Shown: positions 18,246-28,222, counted from the stretch's first letter. The stretch is 64,000 bases of DNA from Alloyangia pacifica (GCF_020524285.1 NZ_JAIVKX010000023.1:40165-104164), one strand, 5' to 3'. Program-made: numbers and translations. Notes: a model not told the origin generated them from the sequence alone.

Positions 18246-19052
18246 TCAGGCGCCGGATGCTTTTCCGATGAATCCGAGCTTTCTGGAGATGGTCGCGGCG
18301 AGCGCGCGCAGCGGAGCCACATGGTTGCCCTCCAGCGAGATGTCGATCTCCTCGGCAGGGCCGATCATTGTTACGGCAAGTTCAAGCTCGTCCGAGAAGT
18401 TGTATACCGGTGCGGAGATGGCAGTGACACCTGGCTGCGGGAAGGAGTAGGTGATCGAGACACCAGTGCGCCGGACGGTCTCCAGTGGCTCGTGGATTTC
18501 GTCGAAAGGCGGGCAGGCTCCAACGTATCTCGGCGGTGTGACCTCGGCCATCTGCAGTTTAGCGATCTCACGGGCTTCTGCTTCGTTCGTCAGCGCGGCA
18601 AAGAGCCGGCCAGTTGCCGTGCCGGTCACTGAATAGACCGTACCTGGTTGAGCCGAGTTGAGGAGCTGGTCATTGGCCTGAACAACGGCTGTCACCACGG
18701 GGCCATAGCGCCCCCAGACCGCGATGGAAATCGACTGTCCAAGCTTGCGGGCAACCTTAAGAGCTTCTTCCGAAGCAGTGATCTGCGGGTCGAGAGTAAG
18801 CAGACGTGACATGCCAAGTTCAAGACTGAAAGGGCCGATCGCGTAGCGTCCCGTCTGCGGATCACGGACCACCATGTTCCCACGTTGCAGGCTAACCAGG
18901 TAGGCATGGACCTGCGCCTTGCTGAGGCCAGAGCGCAAGGCCAAATCTGCGGCGCTGAGCGGGCCATCGCTATCCAAAAAGAGCCCCAGAAGCGAGAGCC
19001 CGGTCTCGACGGCGCGAACGCCACGCCCTTCCTTTTCAGTCGCGTCGCTCAT
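18246..19052 (-). CDS. IclR-family transcriptional regulator (second of a pair)
   Basis: The 268-residue protein has an N-terminal winged helix-turn-helix (about 10-75, LSAADLALRSGLSKAQVHAYL) and a C-terminal IclR effector domain ending EEIDISLEGNHVAPLRALA. Its start overlaps the end of the preceding IclR gene by four bases (ATGA). It is likely to control the adjacent hydrolase, the amide transporter, or both, with a small amide or acid as effector. Overlap with another IclR gene suggests equimolar expression. Confidence 0.88.
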   Translation of the reverse strand: MSDATEKEGRGVRAVETGLSLLGLFLDSDGPLSAADLALRSGLSKAQVHAYLVSLQRGNMVVRDPQTGRYAIGPFSLELGMSRLLTLDPQITASEEALKVARKLGQSISIAVWGRYGPVVTAVVQANDQLLNSAQPGTVYSVTGTATGRLFAALTNEAEAREIAKLQMAEVTPPRYVGACPPFDEIHEPLETVRRTGVSITYSFPQPGVTAISAPVYNFSDELELAVTMIGPAEEIDISLEGNHVAPLRALAATISRKLGFIGKASGA

Positions 19053-19750
19053 GCCGACGAACCTCCAAGAGAGGATACCGCAGCCAGCAAGGCCCGCAGA
19101 ACCGGCCGTTCCGGCTCCGGCGCCATGGCGTCGGGAAACCCGATGACCGAGATCGATGCGACTAGCGCGCCTTCGCGGAACACCGGGGCGGCAAGGGATG
19201 CAAGATGGGGGACCGGGGTGCCTTCGGCATGCGCGTATCCGCTCGCTCGGATGATCCGGCTAAGGTTCGGGTTCATCTCTGGGGTATCGCTCCAAGCATC
19301 GAAAATGCGTGCTGCTGCGCTGTTGCCAATCCGGCTTCGGGTGCCGGGTCTCAGGCTGAGACTGGGGGTGCGCGGGCCCTGTACTGCGAAGATCACTGTC
19401 GGCTGCTCTTGGACAAGGCAATCCACGGTGACCATTTCCTGGATCTCGGCAGACAGGCTGCGCGCGACATTGATGTTGGCGTTGAGCGTTGCATCGTTCC
19501 GGATCACGTGCCGCGCAAACGTCAGTGTCGCGTCCGAAAGCGCGTAGCGCCCTGCGTCGCCGAGTTGCTCGATCATCCCGAACTTCTTTAGAGAACTCAT
19601 ATAGGTATGTGCCTGCGCAGAGGTGATACCCGCGCTGACGGCAATGTCGCGCAGCATCATCGGCTGGCTTTCCTTCCGAACGATCTCGAGAAGGCGGATC
19701 GCCATGTCCACCGATTGGACGCCACGCTGCCGTTCCGGGCTCTTGACCAT
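19049..19750 (-). CDS. IclR-family transcriptional regulator (first of a pair)
   Basis: The 233-residue protein has the IclR winged helix (VDMAIRLLEIVRKE; LRDIAVSAGITSAQAHTYM) and effector domain (PVPHLASLAAPVFREGALVASISVIG). It is about 30 residues shorter at the C terminus than its partner. The two share the helix order SAQAHTYM / KAQVHAYL, so they probably arose by duplication. It is the first gene leftward of an 800-base non-coding stretch that must hold its promoter. Confidence 0.86.
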   Translation of the reverse strand: MVKSPERQRGVQSVDMAIRLLEIVRKESQPMMLRDIAVSAGITSAQAHTYMSSLKKFGMIEQLGDAGRYALSDATLTFARHVIRNDATLNANINVARSLSAEIQEMVTVDCLVQEQPTVIFAVQGPRTPSLSLRPGTRSRIGNSAAARIFDAWSDTPEMNPNLSRIIRASGYAHAEGTPVPHLASLAAPVFREGALVASISVIGFPDAMAPEPERPVLRALLAAVSSLGGSSA

Positions 19751-20549
19751 TCATACTCCGCTTTTCGCTGTGGCTCGGCCTTCTGCGCCGCTGGTGCGCC
19801 AGTTTTCGAAGCTTTGCGTGCCGGGTGCAAGCCTTTGCAAGCAAGTCTTTTCTACGCCATTTCACCTCGCACGCCACATAGGCCTGACGAAGCGGCGCGC
19901 TGTACCATTGTTTTGCCGTTGTGCAGGTTCCAATGAACGTACCCATAATCAGGATGTCGCATTCGCCAATTCCGGTCTCGTGAAGTGGTTTATCGAGGTC
20001 ACGCCAATTCTGAAAAAGGTGCCGCCATTATAAAAAAATCTGGCACGCCGAATTGCTTGACGGCTTCCTCGGCTACCGAGGAAGATCAACGACAAAACGA
20101 CGAGTACGCTATTCTGCTGCCGGCGATCATGTAAAGCTGCCCTGAGTCGACAAGTGGGGCATGCTGACATGCTGGCTCATTGCCGTGCCCATTCTGCTGA
20201 AGCTGCCGTATGTCGGACTGATGTTGCCGGGCAGTTGGGAGAGTTCCGCTTCAACGCTTGTCGGTGCAGCGCACTCTTGAAATGGCAGGACTGGTGGGAT
20301 AGGTCGCAGGGCGGTTTAGGGGCTGTCAACCAATAATGGCGTAGAAGAGATTTTGTTCGCTCAACCTCCCGGAACTCGAGTCGTTTGCAAATCCGACGAT
20401 CCGCCACAAGAAGGTGATAGCTGGCGTATTTCTGGTGGGTGTTTGCACAATTGGGGTGGTTTTTCGCGTCATATCAAAGTGATGCTAAAGCACCGGAGCC
20501 GCCATTTCCTTCGTGATGCAATGCGCCACCGGCGTCGCGCAGGATATGT
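19751..20549. other. Gene-poor stretch between amide module and zinc island
   Basis: About 800 bases carry no supported gene; short open frames on both strands lack family features and ribosome-binding sites. A perfect hairpin (CTTCCTCGG-CTA-CCGAGGAAG) lies at 20064-20084. The composition is less GC-rich than the flanks. The left part should contain the IclR-pair promoter. The right part borders the truncated RibD-like gene and may be a junction scar. Confidence 0.5.
20064..20084. repeat. Perfect inverted repeat
   Basis: Nine-base arms CTTCCTCGG and CCGAGGAAG flank a three-base loop. There is no T-run on either side, so it is not a typical terminator. It could be an operator or an RNA hairpin. 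Confidence 0.5.
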
Positions 20550-21053
20550 TCAGACCAGTTGACGCACGACCGCGGCAGCGCGCAGCATCGGCGCGCCGGT
20601 CCGGACTTGATGCAGAAACCCCGCCATGATCTCGCGCGCGTCCTGAGCGCCAAGCCCGATGTCGACAGCGATCCCTGCCGCGCGCAGCCGGGCAAATCCC
20701 TTTCCGTCGACGCGCGGATCCGGATCCCGGAGTGCGGCCACAACCCGCGTCACACCCGCCGCGATGATCGCGTCGGCGCAGGGCGGTGTTCGGCCCCAAT
20801 GGCTGCAGGGTTCAAGTGTCACATAAAGGGTTGTTCCCTGCGCGCGGAGCCCGGCGCGGGTGAGCGCAAGGCGTTCGGCGTGGGATCGGCCGCCGGGCTG
20901 GGTTTCGGCCTCGGCAGCGATCTTGTCGCCGCGCACCAGAACGCAGCCCACCGGCGGGTTCGGCCAGACCCGCCCGCGCGCGCCCCGCGCCAGCGCGAGC
21001 GCGCGGCGCATCCAATGTGCGTCGCCCTCAGAGTTGGGTAGGGTTGGGCACAT
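20550..21053 (-). CDS. RibD deaminase domain alone, zinc-island paralogue
   Basis: The protein is the pyrimidine deaminase half of RibD. It has [11 protein letters not shown] near the start, NPPVGCVLV, the zinc-binding HAE ([11 protein letters not shown]) and the PC-X-C region [17 protein letters not shown]. The reductase half (about 200 residues) is missing: the chain stops shortly after [13 protein letters not shown], where the linker would lead into it. I take the start at 21053, overlapping hisI by 26 bases, because DAHWMRRAL is conserved; ATG 21011 is the alternative. It follows hisI leftward. It could be a deaminase-only enzyme, a truncated remnant or a repurposed zinc-binding deaminase. 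Confidence 0.65.
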   Translation of the reverse strand: MCPTLPNSEGDAHWMRRALALARGARGRVWPNPPVGCVLVRGDKIAAEAETQPGGRSHAERLALTRAGLRAQGTTLYVTLEPCSHWGRTPPCADAIIAAGVTRVVAALRDPDPRVDGKGFARLRAAGIAVDIGLGAQDAREIMAGFLHQVRTGAPMLRAAAVVRQLV

Positions 21054-21492
21054 CGCCATAGACCTCGAGCGGGTCGAAGACCTTTTCGCTTTCGGTAAAG
21101 TCCAGGGTGCCTGCATCCGCGGTCCCGAGCGGCACGCTGCGGTAAAAGCACGAGCGATATCCGACGTGGCAGTTTGCGCCGCCCTCGGTCCGCACGCGCA
21201 ACCAGACGGCATCCTGATCGTCGTCGATGCGCAATTCCACGATCCGCTGCACCAAACCACTGGTCGCCCCCTTGTGCCACAGGCACTGGCGCGAGCGGCT
21301 CCAATAATGCGCCTCGGCGGTTTCGACGCTGCGGCTGAGCGCCTCTGGGGTCATCACGCCCATCATCAGCACCTCGCCGGTGTCGGCATCGGTGGTGACG
21401 ACGGGGATCAGCCCGTTTGCATCGAATTTTGGCGCTAGATCGGAACCTTCCTCGACCTGTTCGACAGTGAGGCGGGGGGAGAATTCAAGCAT
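21028..21492 (-). CDS. hisI: HisI-like phosphoribosyl-AMP cyclohydrolase with altered zinc site
   Basis: The 154-residue protein is a phosphoribosyl-AMP cyclohydrolase (histidine biosynthesis, third step), shown by [17 protein letters not shown] (63-79) and CHVGYRSCF (108-116). HisI normally uses three cysteines for zinc. Two are present (Cys108, Cys115), but the first, in the usual DCD motif, is Asp91 (IDDDQDAV). No other histidine genes are near. Its position beside znuA suggests a paralogue used under zinc limitation, as known for HisI2-type proteins in Zur regulons. It lies 67 bases after the znuA stop. Confidence 0.85.
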   Translation of the reverse strand: MLEFSPRLTVEQVEEGSDLAPKFDANGLIPVVTTDADTGEVLMMGVMTPEALSRSVETAEAHYWSRSRQCLWHKGATSGLVQRIVELRIDDDQDAVWLRVRTEGGANCHVGYRSCFYRSVPLGTADAGTLDFTESEKVFDPLEVYGDVPNPTQL

Positions 21493-21559
21493 CGGTCTTC
21501 CTTTGGCATGGTGCTGAGGCTTGAAAGGGCGCCGCGTGGCACGGCGCCCTTTGGCGATG

Positions 21560-22603
21560 TCAGCCGAGGCAGCCGGTCAGGCTGTTTGCAAGGTTGCGCA
21601 GAAGCTGCGGGTAGAGGTCCTTGCCCGGCTCCAGATCCGCGCCCAGCGGGTCCATCACGCCGGTCTTTGCGTCGCTGCCGCGGAAGACGGTGGCGACAAG
21701 ATCGCCATTGAACTGCGGTTCGGTGAAGGCACATGTGACGCCCAGCTCTGCCACCTTATCCTGGATCTCCTCGATCCGGGCCGGGCTGGGGTCCGATGCA
21801 TCACCGATCGAGATCGAACCGCTTGCCGGGAATTCGAAACGGTTCTCGAAATAGTGGTAGGCGTCGTGGAACACGATGAAGTTCTTGCCGCGCACCGGCT
21901 CGAGCTGCGCCGAGATCTCGCCGATCAGCGTTTCGATGTCGGCCTTTCCGGCGTCGGCATTCGCGCGATAGGTGGCGGCGTTTTCCGGATCCAGCTCTGA
22001 CAGTTCCGCTGCGATCACGTCGAGCCAGACGCGCGCGTTCTCCGGGTCGAGCCAAGCGTGCGGGTCGTGGCCGTGGTGGTCATGGCCATGCGCGTCATGA
22101 TCGTGCTCGTCGTGATCATGCGCCTCGTCGTGATCATGATCGTCGTCGTGGCCCTCATGGTCATGCTCGTCGTGATCATGATCGCCCGCGTGCTCTTCGT
22201 GCTCGTGTTCCTCGTGCGCGCCGTGATCATGGCTGTGCGCCTCGAAGGTCGCGCCTTCGCGGAATTCCAGCTCGGTGGTGCCATCGGTTTCCGCCAGTTC
22301 GACCACATGGGCATCCTCGGCCAGAGCGTCGATTGAGCCTTCCAGCCAAGGTTCCAGCCCCTCGCCGATCCAGAACACCGCGTCGGCCCGCTCGAGGGCT
22401 TCGGCCTCGGAGGGGCGCAGCGAATAGCCATGCGGAGACGCGCCGGGCTGTACCAGAAGGTCGGGCGTGCCGACCCCATCCATCACAATCGACACGAGAG
22501 AGTGAACAGGCGGGATATCCGCGGCAACCGAGGGCACCTCGGCGGCAACGGCGCTGGCGAGACCGAAGGCGGACACGGTGCCGAGGATCAGTTTTCTGGA
22601 CAT
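21560..22603 (-). CDS. znuA: Zinc ABC transporter binding protein ZnuA, His-rich loop
   Basis: The 347-residue periplasmic zinc-binding protein has a signal peptide (cleaved after ASAVA). Conserved zinc ligands are visible at His58 ([10 protein letters not shown]), His182 (DPHAWLDPE) and His246 (FHDAYHYFE). A very His/Asp/Glu-rich loop spans about residues 123-180. That loop is typical of ZnuA proteins and buffers or captures zinc. I chose ATG 22603 for GGAG just upstream and the correct signal; a longer frame from 22672 crosses the Zur boxes. It is divergent from zur-znuC-znuB and reads towards hisI and the RibD-like gene. Confidence 0.94.
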   Translation of the reverse strand: MSRKLILGTVSAFGLASAVAAEVPSVAADIPPVHSLVSIVMDGVGTPDLLVQPGASPHGYSLRPSEAEALERADAVFWIGEGLEPWLEGSIDALAEDAHVVELAETDGTTELEFREGATFEAHSHDHGAHEEHEHEEHAGDHDHDEHDHEGHDDDHDHDEAHDHDEHDHDAHGHDHHGHDPHAWLDPENARVWLDVIAAELSELDPENAATYRANADAGKADIETLIGEISAQLEPVRGKNFIVFHDAYHYFENRFEFPASGSISIGDASDPSPARIEEIQDKVAELGVTCAFTEPQFNGDLVATVFRGSDAKTGVMDPLGADLEPGKDLYPQLLRNLANSLTGCLG

Positions 22604-22613
22604 GGGGAACTCC

Positions 22614-22630
22614 ACGTTATGTTGTAACAT
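22614..22630. promoter_or_regulatory. Zur box, znuA-proximal
   Basis: ACGTTATGTTGTAACAT is a degenerate palindrome matching 13 of 17 bases of the perfect box 15 bases away. It lies 11 bases from the znuA start, where bound Zur-Zn would block transcription. Confidence 0.75.
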
Positions 22631-22645
22631 GCGCTGGACTCGTAG

Positions 22646-22662
22646 ATGTAATGTTATTACAT
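22646..22662. promoter_or_regulatory. Zur box, perfect palindrome
   Basis: ATGTAATGTTATTACAT is a perfect seven-base inverted repeat around GTT. It agrees with the GTAATGTTATTAC core I know from Zur boxes of other bacteria. It sits between divergent znuA and zur, so Zur probably represses both and itself. Confidence 0.88.
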
Positions 22663-22689
22663 AGCAACCCACATAATTTGGAGAGCGAG

Positions 22690-23175
22690 ATGAGAGCCGT
22701 CGGATTCACCGATCATGATCATGACGCCTGCGTCGCAGAGAGGGTGGCCGCCGCAGAGATTTACTGCGCGGACAAGCGTCTTCAGTTCACGGCGGCCCGG
22801 CGTCGGGTGCTCGAAATCCTTTTGGATGAGCACAAGGCGCTCGGTGCCTATGAGATCCTGGACCGGCTGAAGCGCGAGGGCCGGGGATCGCAGCCGCCGG
22901 TGGCCTACCGGGCGCTCGATTTTCTGGTGACCCATGGCTTTGCGCATCGGGTCGAGCGGCTGAATGCCTATGTCGCCTGCACGCATCCCTGCGAGAGCCA
23001 TTTTCCCGCCTTCATGATCTGCCGGGTTTGCGACTCTGTGGCCGAGGCGACCTCGGCCCCCTCCAAGGGGCTGCTCGGCGCAGCCGCGCGCGATGCCGGG
23101 TTCCGGATCGAGCAGACGGTTGTCGAAGCCATCGGGGTCTGCCCGGCCTGCATCGAGGCAGAGGCTAGGCAATGA
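22690..23175 (+). CDS. zur: Zinc uptake regulator Zur (Fur family)
   Basis: The 161-residue Fur-family protein has an N-terminal winged helix (LQFTAARRRVLEILLDEHKALGAYEILDRL). It has a C-terminal part with two cysteine pairs, Cys111/Cys114 and Cys151/Cys154, that form the structural zinc site. The short QPPVAYRALDFL replaces the Fur wording and matches Zur. GGAG lies upstream of ATG 22690. Its stop overlaps znuC (ATGA). It should repress znuA, zur-znuCB and probably the COG0523/aztD pair when zinc is sufficient. Confidence 0.93.
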   Translation: MRAVGFTDHDHDACVAERVAAAEIYCADKRLQFTAARRRVLEILLDEHKALGAYEILDRLKREGRGSQPPVAYRALDFLVTHGFAHRVERLNAYVACTHPCESHFPAFMICRVCDSVAEATSAPSKGLLGAAARDAGFRIEQTVVEAIGVCPACIEAEARQ

Positions 23176-23906
23176 CTCTTTTCGAATTTACCGGCGTCAG
23201 CCTGCGGCTGGGGGAAAGCCGGATCCTTTCCAATGTTTCGATGCAGATGGCGGCGGGCGAGATCGTCACCATCGTCGGGCCGAACGGCTCGGGCAAATCG
23301 ACCCTGCTACGCCTGCTGATCGGCTCGCTTGCGCCGAGCGATGGCCGGATCACCACCGCGCCGGGGCTGCGCATTGGCTATGTGCCGCAGCGGCTGGCGC
23401 TCGACCCGACGCTGCCGATGACCGTCGCCCGGCTGCTGGGGCTTCGCCGCAAGGTAAGCGCCGGGCAGATCGAACAGGCGCTGGCCGAGGCCGGGGTCGC
23501 GGGGCTGTCGCGGCGGCAGATCAGCGCTCTATCGGGCGGACAGTTGCAGCGGGTGATGCTGGCCCGCGCGCTGCTGGCCGAGCCCAATCTGCTGGTGCTG
23601 GACGAGGCCACACAAGGGCTCGACCAGCCGGGCGTCGCGGCTTTCTACCGCCAGATCGAAGAGGTCCGGCAGAGCCGCGGTTGCGGCGTGCTGATGGTCA
23701 GCCACGACCTGCACGTGGTGATGAGCGCCAGTGACCGTGTCATCTGTCTGAACGGTCATGTCTGCTGCCAGGGCGCGCCGCAGCATGTCGCCTCGGCCCC
23801 CGAATATCGCGCGCTCTTCGGCGAGGGCACAGGCGGTGCCTTGGCGCTTTACACCCATCACCACGACCACCGGCATGACCGGGTGCCACAAGAGGCGGCG
23901 GAATGA
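23172..23906 (+). CDS. znuC: Zinc ABC transporter ATPase ZnuC
   Basis: The 244-residue ATPase has Walker A GPNGSGKST (36-44), signature LSGGQLQRVMLARALL, Walker B LLVLDEATQGLD and switch SHDLHVVM. The C terminus carries a His-rich tail (THHHDHRHD), common in ZnuC. Start and stop overlap its neighbours by four bases. It powers zinc import with ZnuA and ZnuB. Confidence 0.95.
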   Translation: MTLFEFTGVSLRLGESRILSNVSMQMAAGEIVTIVGPNGSGKSTLLRLLIGSLAPSDGRITTAPGLRIGYVPQRLALDPTLPMTVARLLGLRRKVSAGQIEQALAEAGVAGLSRRQISALSGGQLQRVMLARALLAEPNLLVLDEATQGLDQPGVAAFYRQIEEVRQSRGCGVLMVSHDLHVVMSASDRVICLNGHVCCQGAPQHVASAPEYRALFGEGTGGALALYTHHHDHRHDRVPQEAAE

Positions 23907-24715
23907 CCCTAGTGAACACCATGCTTGACGATTTCATCCTGCGCGCCGTGCTGGCGGGCCTTGGGCTTGCACTGGCGGCGGCGCCGCTGGGCTGCTTCGT
24001 GGTCTGGCGCCGCATGGCCTATTTCGGCGACGCCACCGCGCATGCGGCGATCCTCGGCGTGGCGCTGTCGCTGACCTTTTCGGTGTCGATCTTCGCGGGG
24101 GTGCTGGCGGTGGCGCTGGCCATGGCCTTCACCGTCTCGTCGCTGAGCGGGCGCGGCTTTGCGATGGACACCATGCTGGGCGTGCTGGCGCATTCGGCGC
24201 TGGCCTTCGGGCTGGTGGCGGCCTCTTTCCTCAGCGGCATCAGGATTGATCTGATGGCCTATCTCTTCGGCGATATCCTCGCGGTGATGCCCGCCGACCT
24301 TGCGGTGATCTGGGGCGGCGCGGCGCTGGTGCTGGGGCTGGTGGGCTGGCGCTGGTCGGGGCTGCTGACCGCCACGCTCAACCCCGATCTCGCCCGCGCC
24401 GAAGGTGTCGATCCGCGGCGCGAGCAACTGGTGCTGACGCTGGCGCTGGCGATCACCGTGGCAGTGGCGATCAAGGTGGTGGGAGCGCTGCTGATCACCG
24501 CCATGCTGATCATCCCCGCCGCCACCGCGCGCCCGTTCAGCCGTACCCCCGAGGCGATGGCCGGCCTTGCGGTGGTGATCGCCGGCGGCTCGGTGATCGG
24601 CGGGATCGAGGCATCCTACCATCTCGACACACCGACCGGGCCGACCATCGTCTGCGTGGTGGCGATCCTCTTCATGCTGTCGGTCACGAGCGCCGGGCTG
24701 AAGGGCCGGCGCTGA
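23903..24715 (+). CDS. znuB: Zinc ABC transporter permease ZnuB
   Basis: The 270-residue permease has seven to eight hydrophobic helices. ABC-3 family features are visible, such as GDATAHAAILGVAL, AEGVDPRREQLVL and VVGALLITAMLIIPAATAR. It is the last gene of the zur operon. No strong terminator follows; 50 bases later it converges with a flavoprotein gene. Confidence 0.94.
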   Translation: MTLVNTMLDDFILRAVLAGLGLALAAAPLGCFVVWRRMAYFGDATAHAAILGVALSLTFSVSIFAGVLAVALAMAFTVSSLSGRGFAMDTMLGVLAHSALAFGLVAASFLSGIRIDLMAYLFGDILAVMPADLAVIWGGAALVLGLVGWRWSGLLTATLNPDLARAEGVDPRREQLVLTLALAITVAVAIKVVGALLITAMLIIPAATARPFSRTPEAMAGLAVVIAGGSVIGGIEASYHLDTPTGPTIVCVVAILFMLSVTSAGLKGRR

Positions 24716-24765
24716 GCCGGGCTCAGCCGGACGATCACGTTGTCCTCGACCGGTGCCAGCGCCGC

Positions 24766-25683
24766 TCAGCTCTGGCTGCTGAGGTCGTGATCGAAGATCA
24801 GAGAGCGATGCGCCGAGCCGCCGGCAAGCACCCCCGCGGCGGCGGCAAGCGTCGCATTGGGCATCGAGCTTGCGAGGTCTCCGGCGGCGAAGACCCCGGG
24901 GACCGAGGTCGCCTTCATCGCGTCGACCGCGATATAGGGACCGGTCGGCCCGTCCTCAAAAGCGCAGCCGAGCTGTTCGGCCAGATCGCAAGCCGGGGTC
25001 GTGCGGGGGGCGAGGAAGAGCCCCGCCAGCGGAACCTCACGGCCATCGGCAAGGCGCACGCCGCGCAGCGCGGGGGCATCCCCCAGAAGCTCGGTGACCG
25101 GGGTGTCCTCGACGCTGGCATCACGGGCCTGCAGCGCCGCGCGCTGCTCGGGCGTGAGCGTCAGCGTGCCCTGCGTGAACAGCGTGGTCGGCCCCCAGTC
25201 GGGCAACAGCATCGCCTGATGCACCGCCAGCTCACTCAGCGCCAAAACGCCGACCGGCTGCTGATCAAGCTCGTAGCCATGGCAATAGGGGCAATGCAGC
25301 ACGGTGGCGCCCCAGCGATCCCGCAAGCCAGGCAGGTCGGGCAGGCTGTCGCGCATGCCGTAAGCCAGCACGAGTCGCCGGCCCGTCACCCGGCTTCCGT
25401 CGTCGAGGGCAAGCGCGAATCCCGCGCCGGTACGTTCGGCGCGGCGGGCCCCTGCCTGCCGCACGCTGACCGTCGGGTAGGCGCAAAGCTCTGCCTGCAG
25501 CTGCTCCTTGATCTCGGCGGGCGTCTGCCCGTCCTGCCCGGGAAAGCCGTGCGAGGTTGCGGCGAAGCGATTGCGCGGCTGGCCGGTGTCGAGCACCAGA
25601 ACGTCCTTGCGGGCGCGGGCCAGCTGCATGGCGGCGGAGAGGCCAGCGAAACTGCCGCCGACGATGATCACGTCGAAGTCCAT
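24766..25683 (-). CDS. Thioredoxin-reductase-like FAD/NAD(P) disulfide oxidoreductase
   Basis: The 305-residue flavoprotein has an FAD site (VGGSFAGLSAAMQLA, 8-22), the redox-active CPYC at 131-134 followed by HGYE, and a second FAD motif (GVFAAGDLAS). The HCPYCHGYE form is typical of thioredoxin-reductase-like enzymes that often act on small disulfides rather than thioredoxin. It is divergent from an Rrf2 regulator, which probably controls it. Its place between the two zinc modules suggests a thiol-redox link to zinc limitation, but that is inference. Confidence 0.88.
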   Translation of the reverse strand: MDFDVIIVGGSFAGLSAAMQLARARKDVLVLDTGQPRNRFAATSHGFPGQDGQTPAEIKEQLQAELCAYPTVSVRQAGARRAERTGAGFALALDDGSRVTGRRLVLAYGMRDSLPDLPGLRDRWGATVLHCPYCHGYELDQQPVGVLALSELAVHQAMLLPDWGPTTLFTQGTLTLTPEQRAALQARDASVEDTPVTELLGDAPALRGVRLADGREVPLAGLFLAPRTTPACDLAEQLGCAFEDGPTGPYIAVDAMKATSVPGVFAAGDLASSMPNATLAAAAGVLAGGSAHRSLIFDHDLSSQS

Positions 25684-25748
25684 TGGGATCCGTTCCTTGT
25701 TGCACCCTGTAATGTACTTTGTTGTGTTACGTGATTTTCACGAGGCGA

Positions 25749-25774
25749 GCAACACATGAAACTTTCATTGTTGC
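25749..25774. promoter_or_regulatory. Inverted repeat, Rrf2 operator candidate
   Basis: GCAAC-ac-ATGAAA-c-TTTCAT-t-GTTGC is a near-perfect palindrome between the divergent flavoprotein and Rrf2 genes. It is well placed to be the site of the Rrf2 protein. A weaker GTAA...TTAC pair lies at 25709-25730. Confidence 0.55.
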
Positions 25775-25818
25775 GTGATGCCTGATAGGAGGGGGCACCA
25801 CCAACAGGAACCCCGCCG

Positions 25819-26292
25819 ATGCCCCGCGATCTGCGCATGTCCCGCATGCTTCACGTGCTCATTCACATGGACCGGCATGTGGGCCGCGCGACCTCTGAAC
25901 AGATCGCGCGCATGCTGTCGACCAATGCAGTTGTGGTGCGCCGGATGATGGCGGGGCTGCGGGAACGCGGGCTGGTCACCTCGGAAAAGGGTCATGGCGG
26001 CGGCTGGCAACTGGCCCGCCCGCTGGCCGAGATCACCCTGCGCGATGTCTATGAGGCCGTGGGCCAGCCGCCGCTGTTCAACATCGGATCGGAGGCGGAT
26101 CCAGCGGAATGCCTGGTGGAAAAGGCGGTGGATGCGCGGCTCGATGCCACGCTGCTCGAGGCAGAAAAGCGTCTGCTCGCCGAGTTCGCCGCGATCTGCG
26201 TCGAGGACATCGCGCAGGATTTCGAGCAGCGCTATGCCCAGATGCGCGGAATTGCGTCAAACCTTTCGGAGACCGGCTGCGGCACCGACTGA
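25819..26292 (+). CDS. Rrf2-family transcriptional regulator
   Basis: The 157-residue protein has the Rrf2 winged helix (SRMLHVLIHMDRH; TSEQIARMLSTNAVVVRRMMAGLRERGLVTSEKGHGGGW). The three-cysteine Fe-S cluster arrangement of IscR is not present: only single cysteines appear at ECLVE and AICVED, plus one near the C terminus. It is therefore probably of the YwnA/NsrR-like redox or metabolite-sensing kind. It is divergent from the thioredoxin-reductase-like gene, which is its likely target. Confidence 0.85.
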   Translation: MPRDLRMSRMLHVLIHMDRHVGRATSEQIARMLSTNAVVVRRMMAGLRERGLVTSEKGHGGGWQLARPLAEITLRDVYEAVGQPPLFNIGSEADPAECLVEKAVDARLDATLLEAEKRLLAEFAAICVEDIAQDFEQRYAQMRGIASNLSETGCGTD

Positions 26293-26320
26293 GGCCGGGC
26301 TTGCCGTCGCTGCAACGTTG

Positions 26321-26351
26321 GGCCCCGCCGCCCTGGAACGGCGGCGGGGCC
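26321..26351. terminator. Bidirectional hairpin between convergent genes
   Basis: A perfect 12-base-pair stem (GGCCCCGCCGCC / GGCGGCGGGGCC) with a seven-base loop lies between the rightward Rrf2 and leftward DUF1826 genes. It has no T-run but its position fits a shared terminator. Confidence 0.7.
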
Positions 26352-26358
26352 GTGGCGA

Positions 26359-26981
26359 TCAGTCGTCGGAGTCCTGCGCCGCGTCGATCACCAACAGTAG
26401 CCGGGTCTCGCCGCTGCCGGCGATGGGCGGCGAGCGGTGCAGCAGCCCGCAGGGCAGGTCGCCGGGCCAGAGCCGCCCGCGGAACAGGCCGACCCAGCCC
26501 GCCTGCATCTGCTGCACCTGCTCCGGCTCTCCCGTCTCGCTGGCAAGCCCGTATTGCGTGCCCGCGCCGCGGTAGGTGCAGAGCAGCCGGGCGGGCACGT
26601 AGTCCACATGGAACTTGCTACAGGCATTGCCGCGCACCACGTCGAGTCGGATCTGCAGCGCATCCTTCCCGGCGATGCGCGAGAATTCGGCGGCGAGCCG
26701 GGCGACGTCCTCAGCCAGAAGCGCTTGCCCAGCGTCCGCTCCGCTGAAGGCCGCGCGGCAGGTATCTTGCACTAGGTTCGCTACGCCGTGCAGCGGAACG
26801 CCGGAGCGCAGCCTGGGAAGGCAGCCGTCGGGTAAAGCGTCGAGCCACTGGCTGAACAGCGGCGGCAGCCGGCGCTGCCAGATCGCGGCGGCGCAGCCGG
26901 GCCGGTGCAGGTCGCGCAGGACCTCCACCGAGCCGCCCTCGATCACATCGCAGGCCGCTGCGCCTCTGGCGAGGTCCAGCA

Positions 26982-26982
<1 letters not shown>
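26359..26982 (-). CDS. DUF1826 domain protein, zinc-island
   Basis: The 207-residue soluble protein fits the DUF1826 family. The central part FHVDYVPARLLCTYRGAGTQY and the end LLHRSPPIAGSGETRLLLVIDA are the recognisable stretches. These HVD and H...R elements loosely recall a cupin-like or 2-oxoglutarate-oxygenase metal site, but the enzymatic role is unknown. Its start overlaps the COG0523 GTPase stop by one base, so both are co-translated and probably act together in zinc allocation. An upstream in-frame extension is read-through of the GTPase gene. Confidence 0.78.
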
Positions 26983-28205
<1,223 letters not shown>

Positions 28206-28222
28206 AGTCTCCGTTTGTTATA

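Noticed and set aside
25709..25730. Fourth Zur box before the flavoprotein gene
   Set aside because: GTAATG is present, but only about 11 of 17 positions match and the symmetric half is poor. The nearby 25749-25774 palindrome is stronger and points to the Rrf2 protein.
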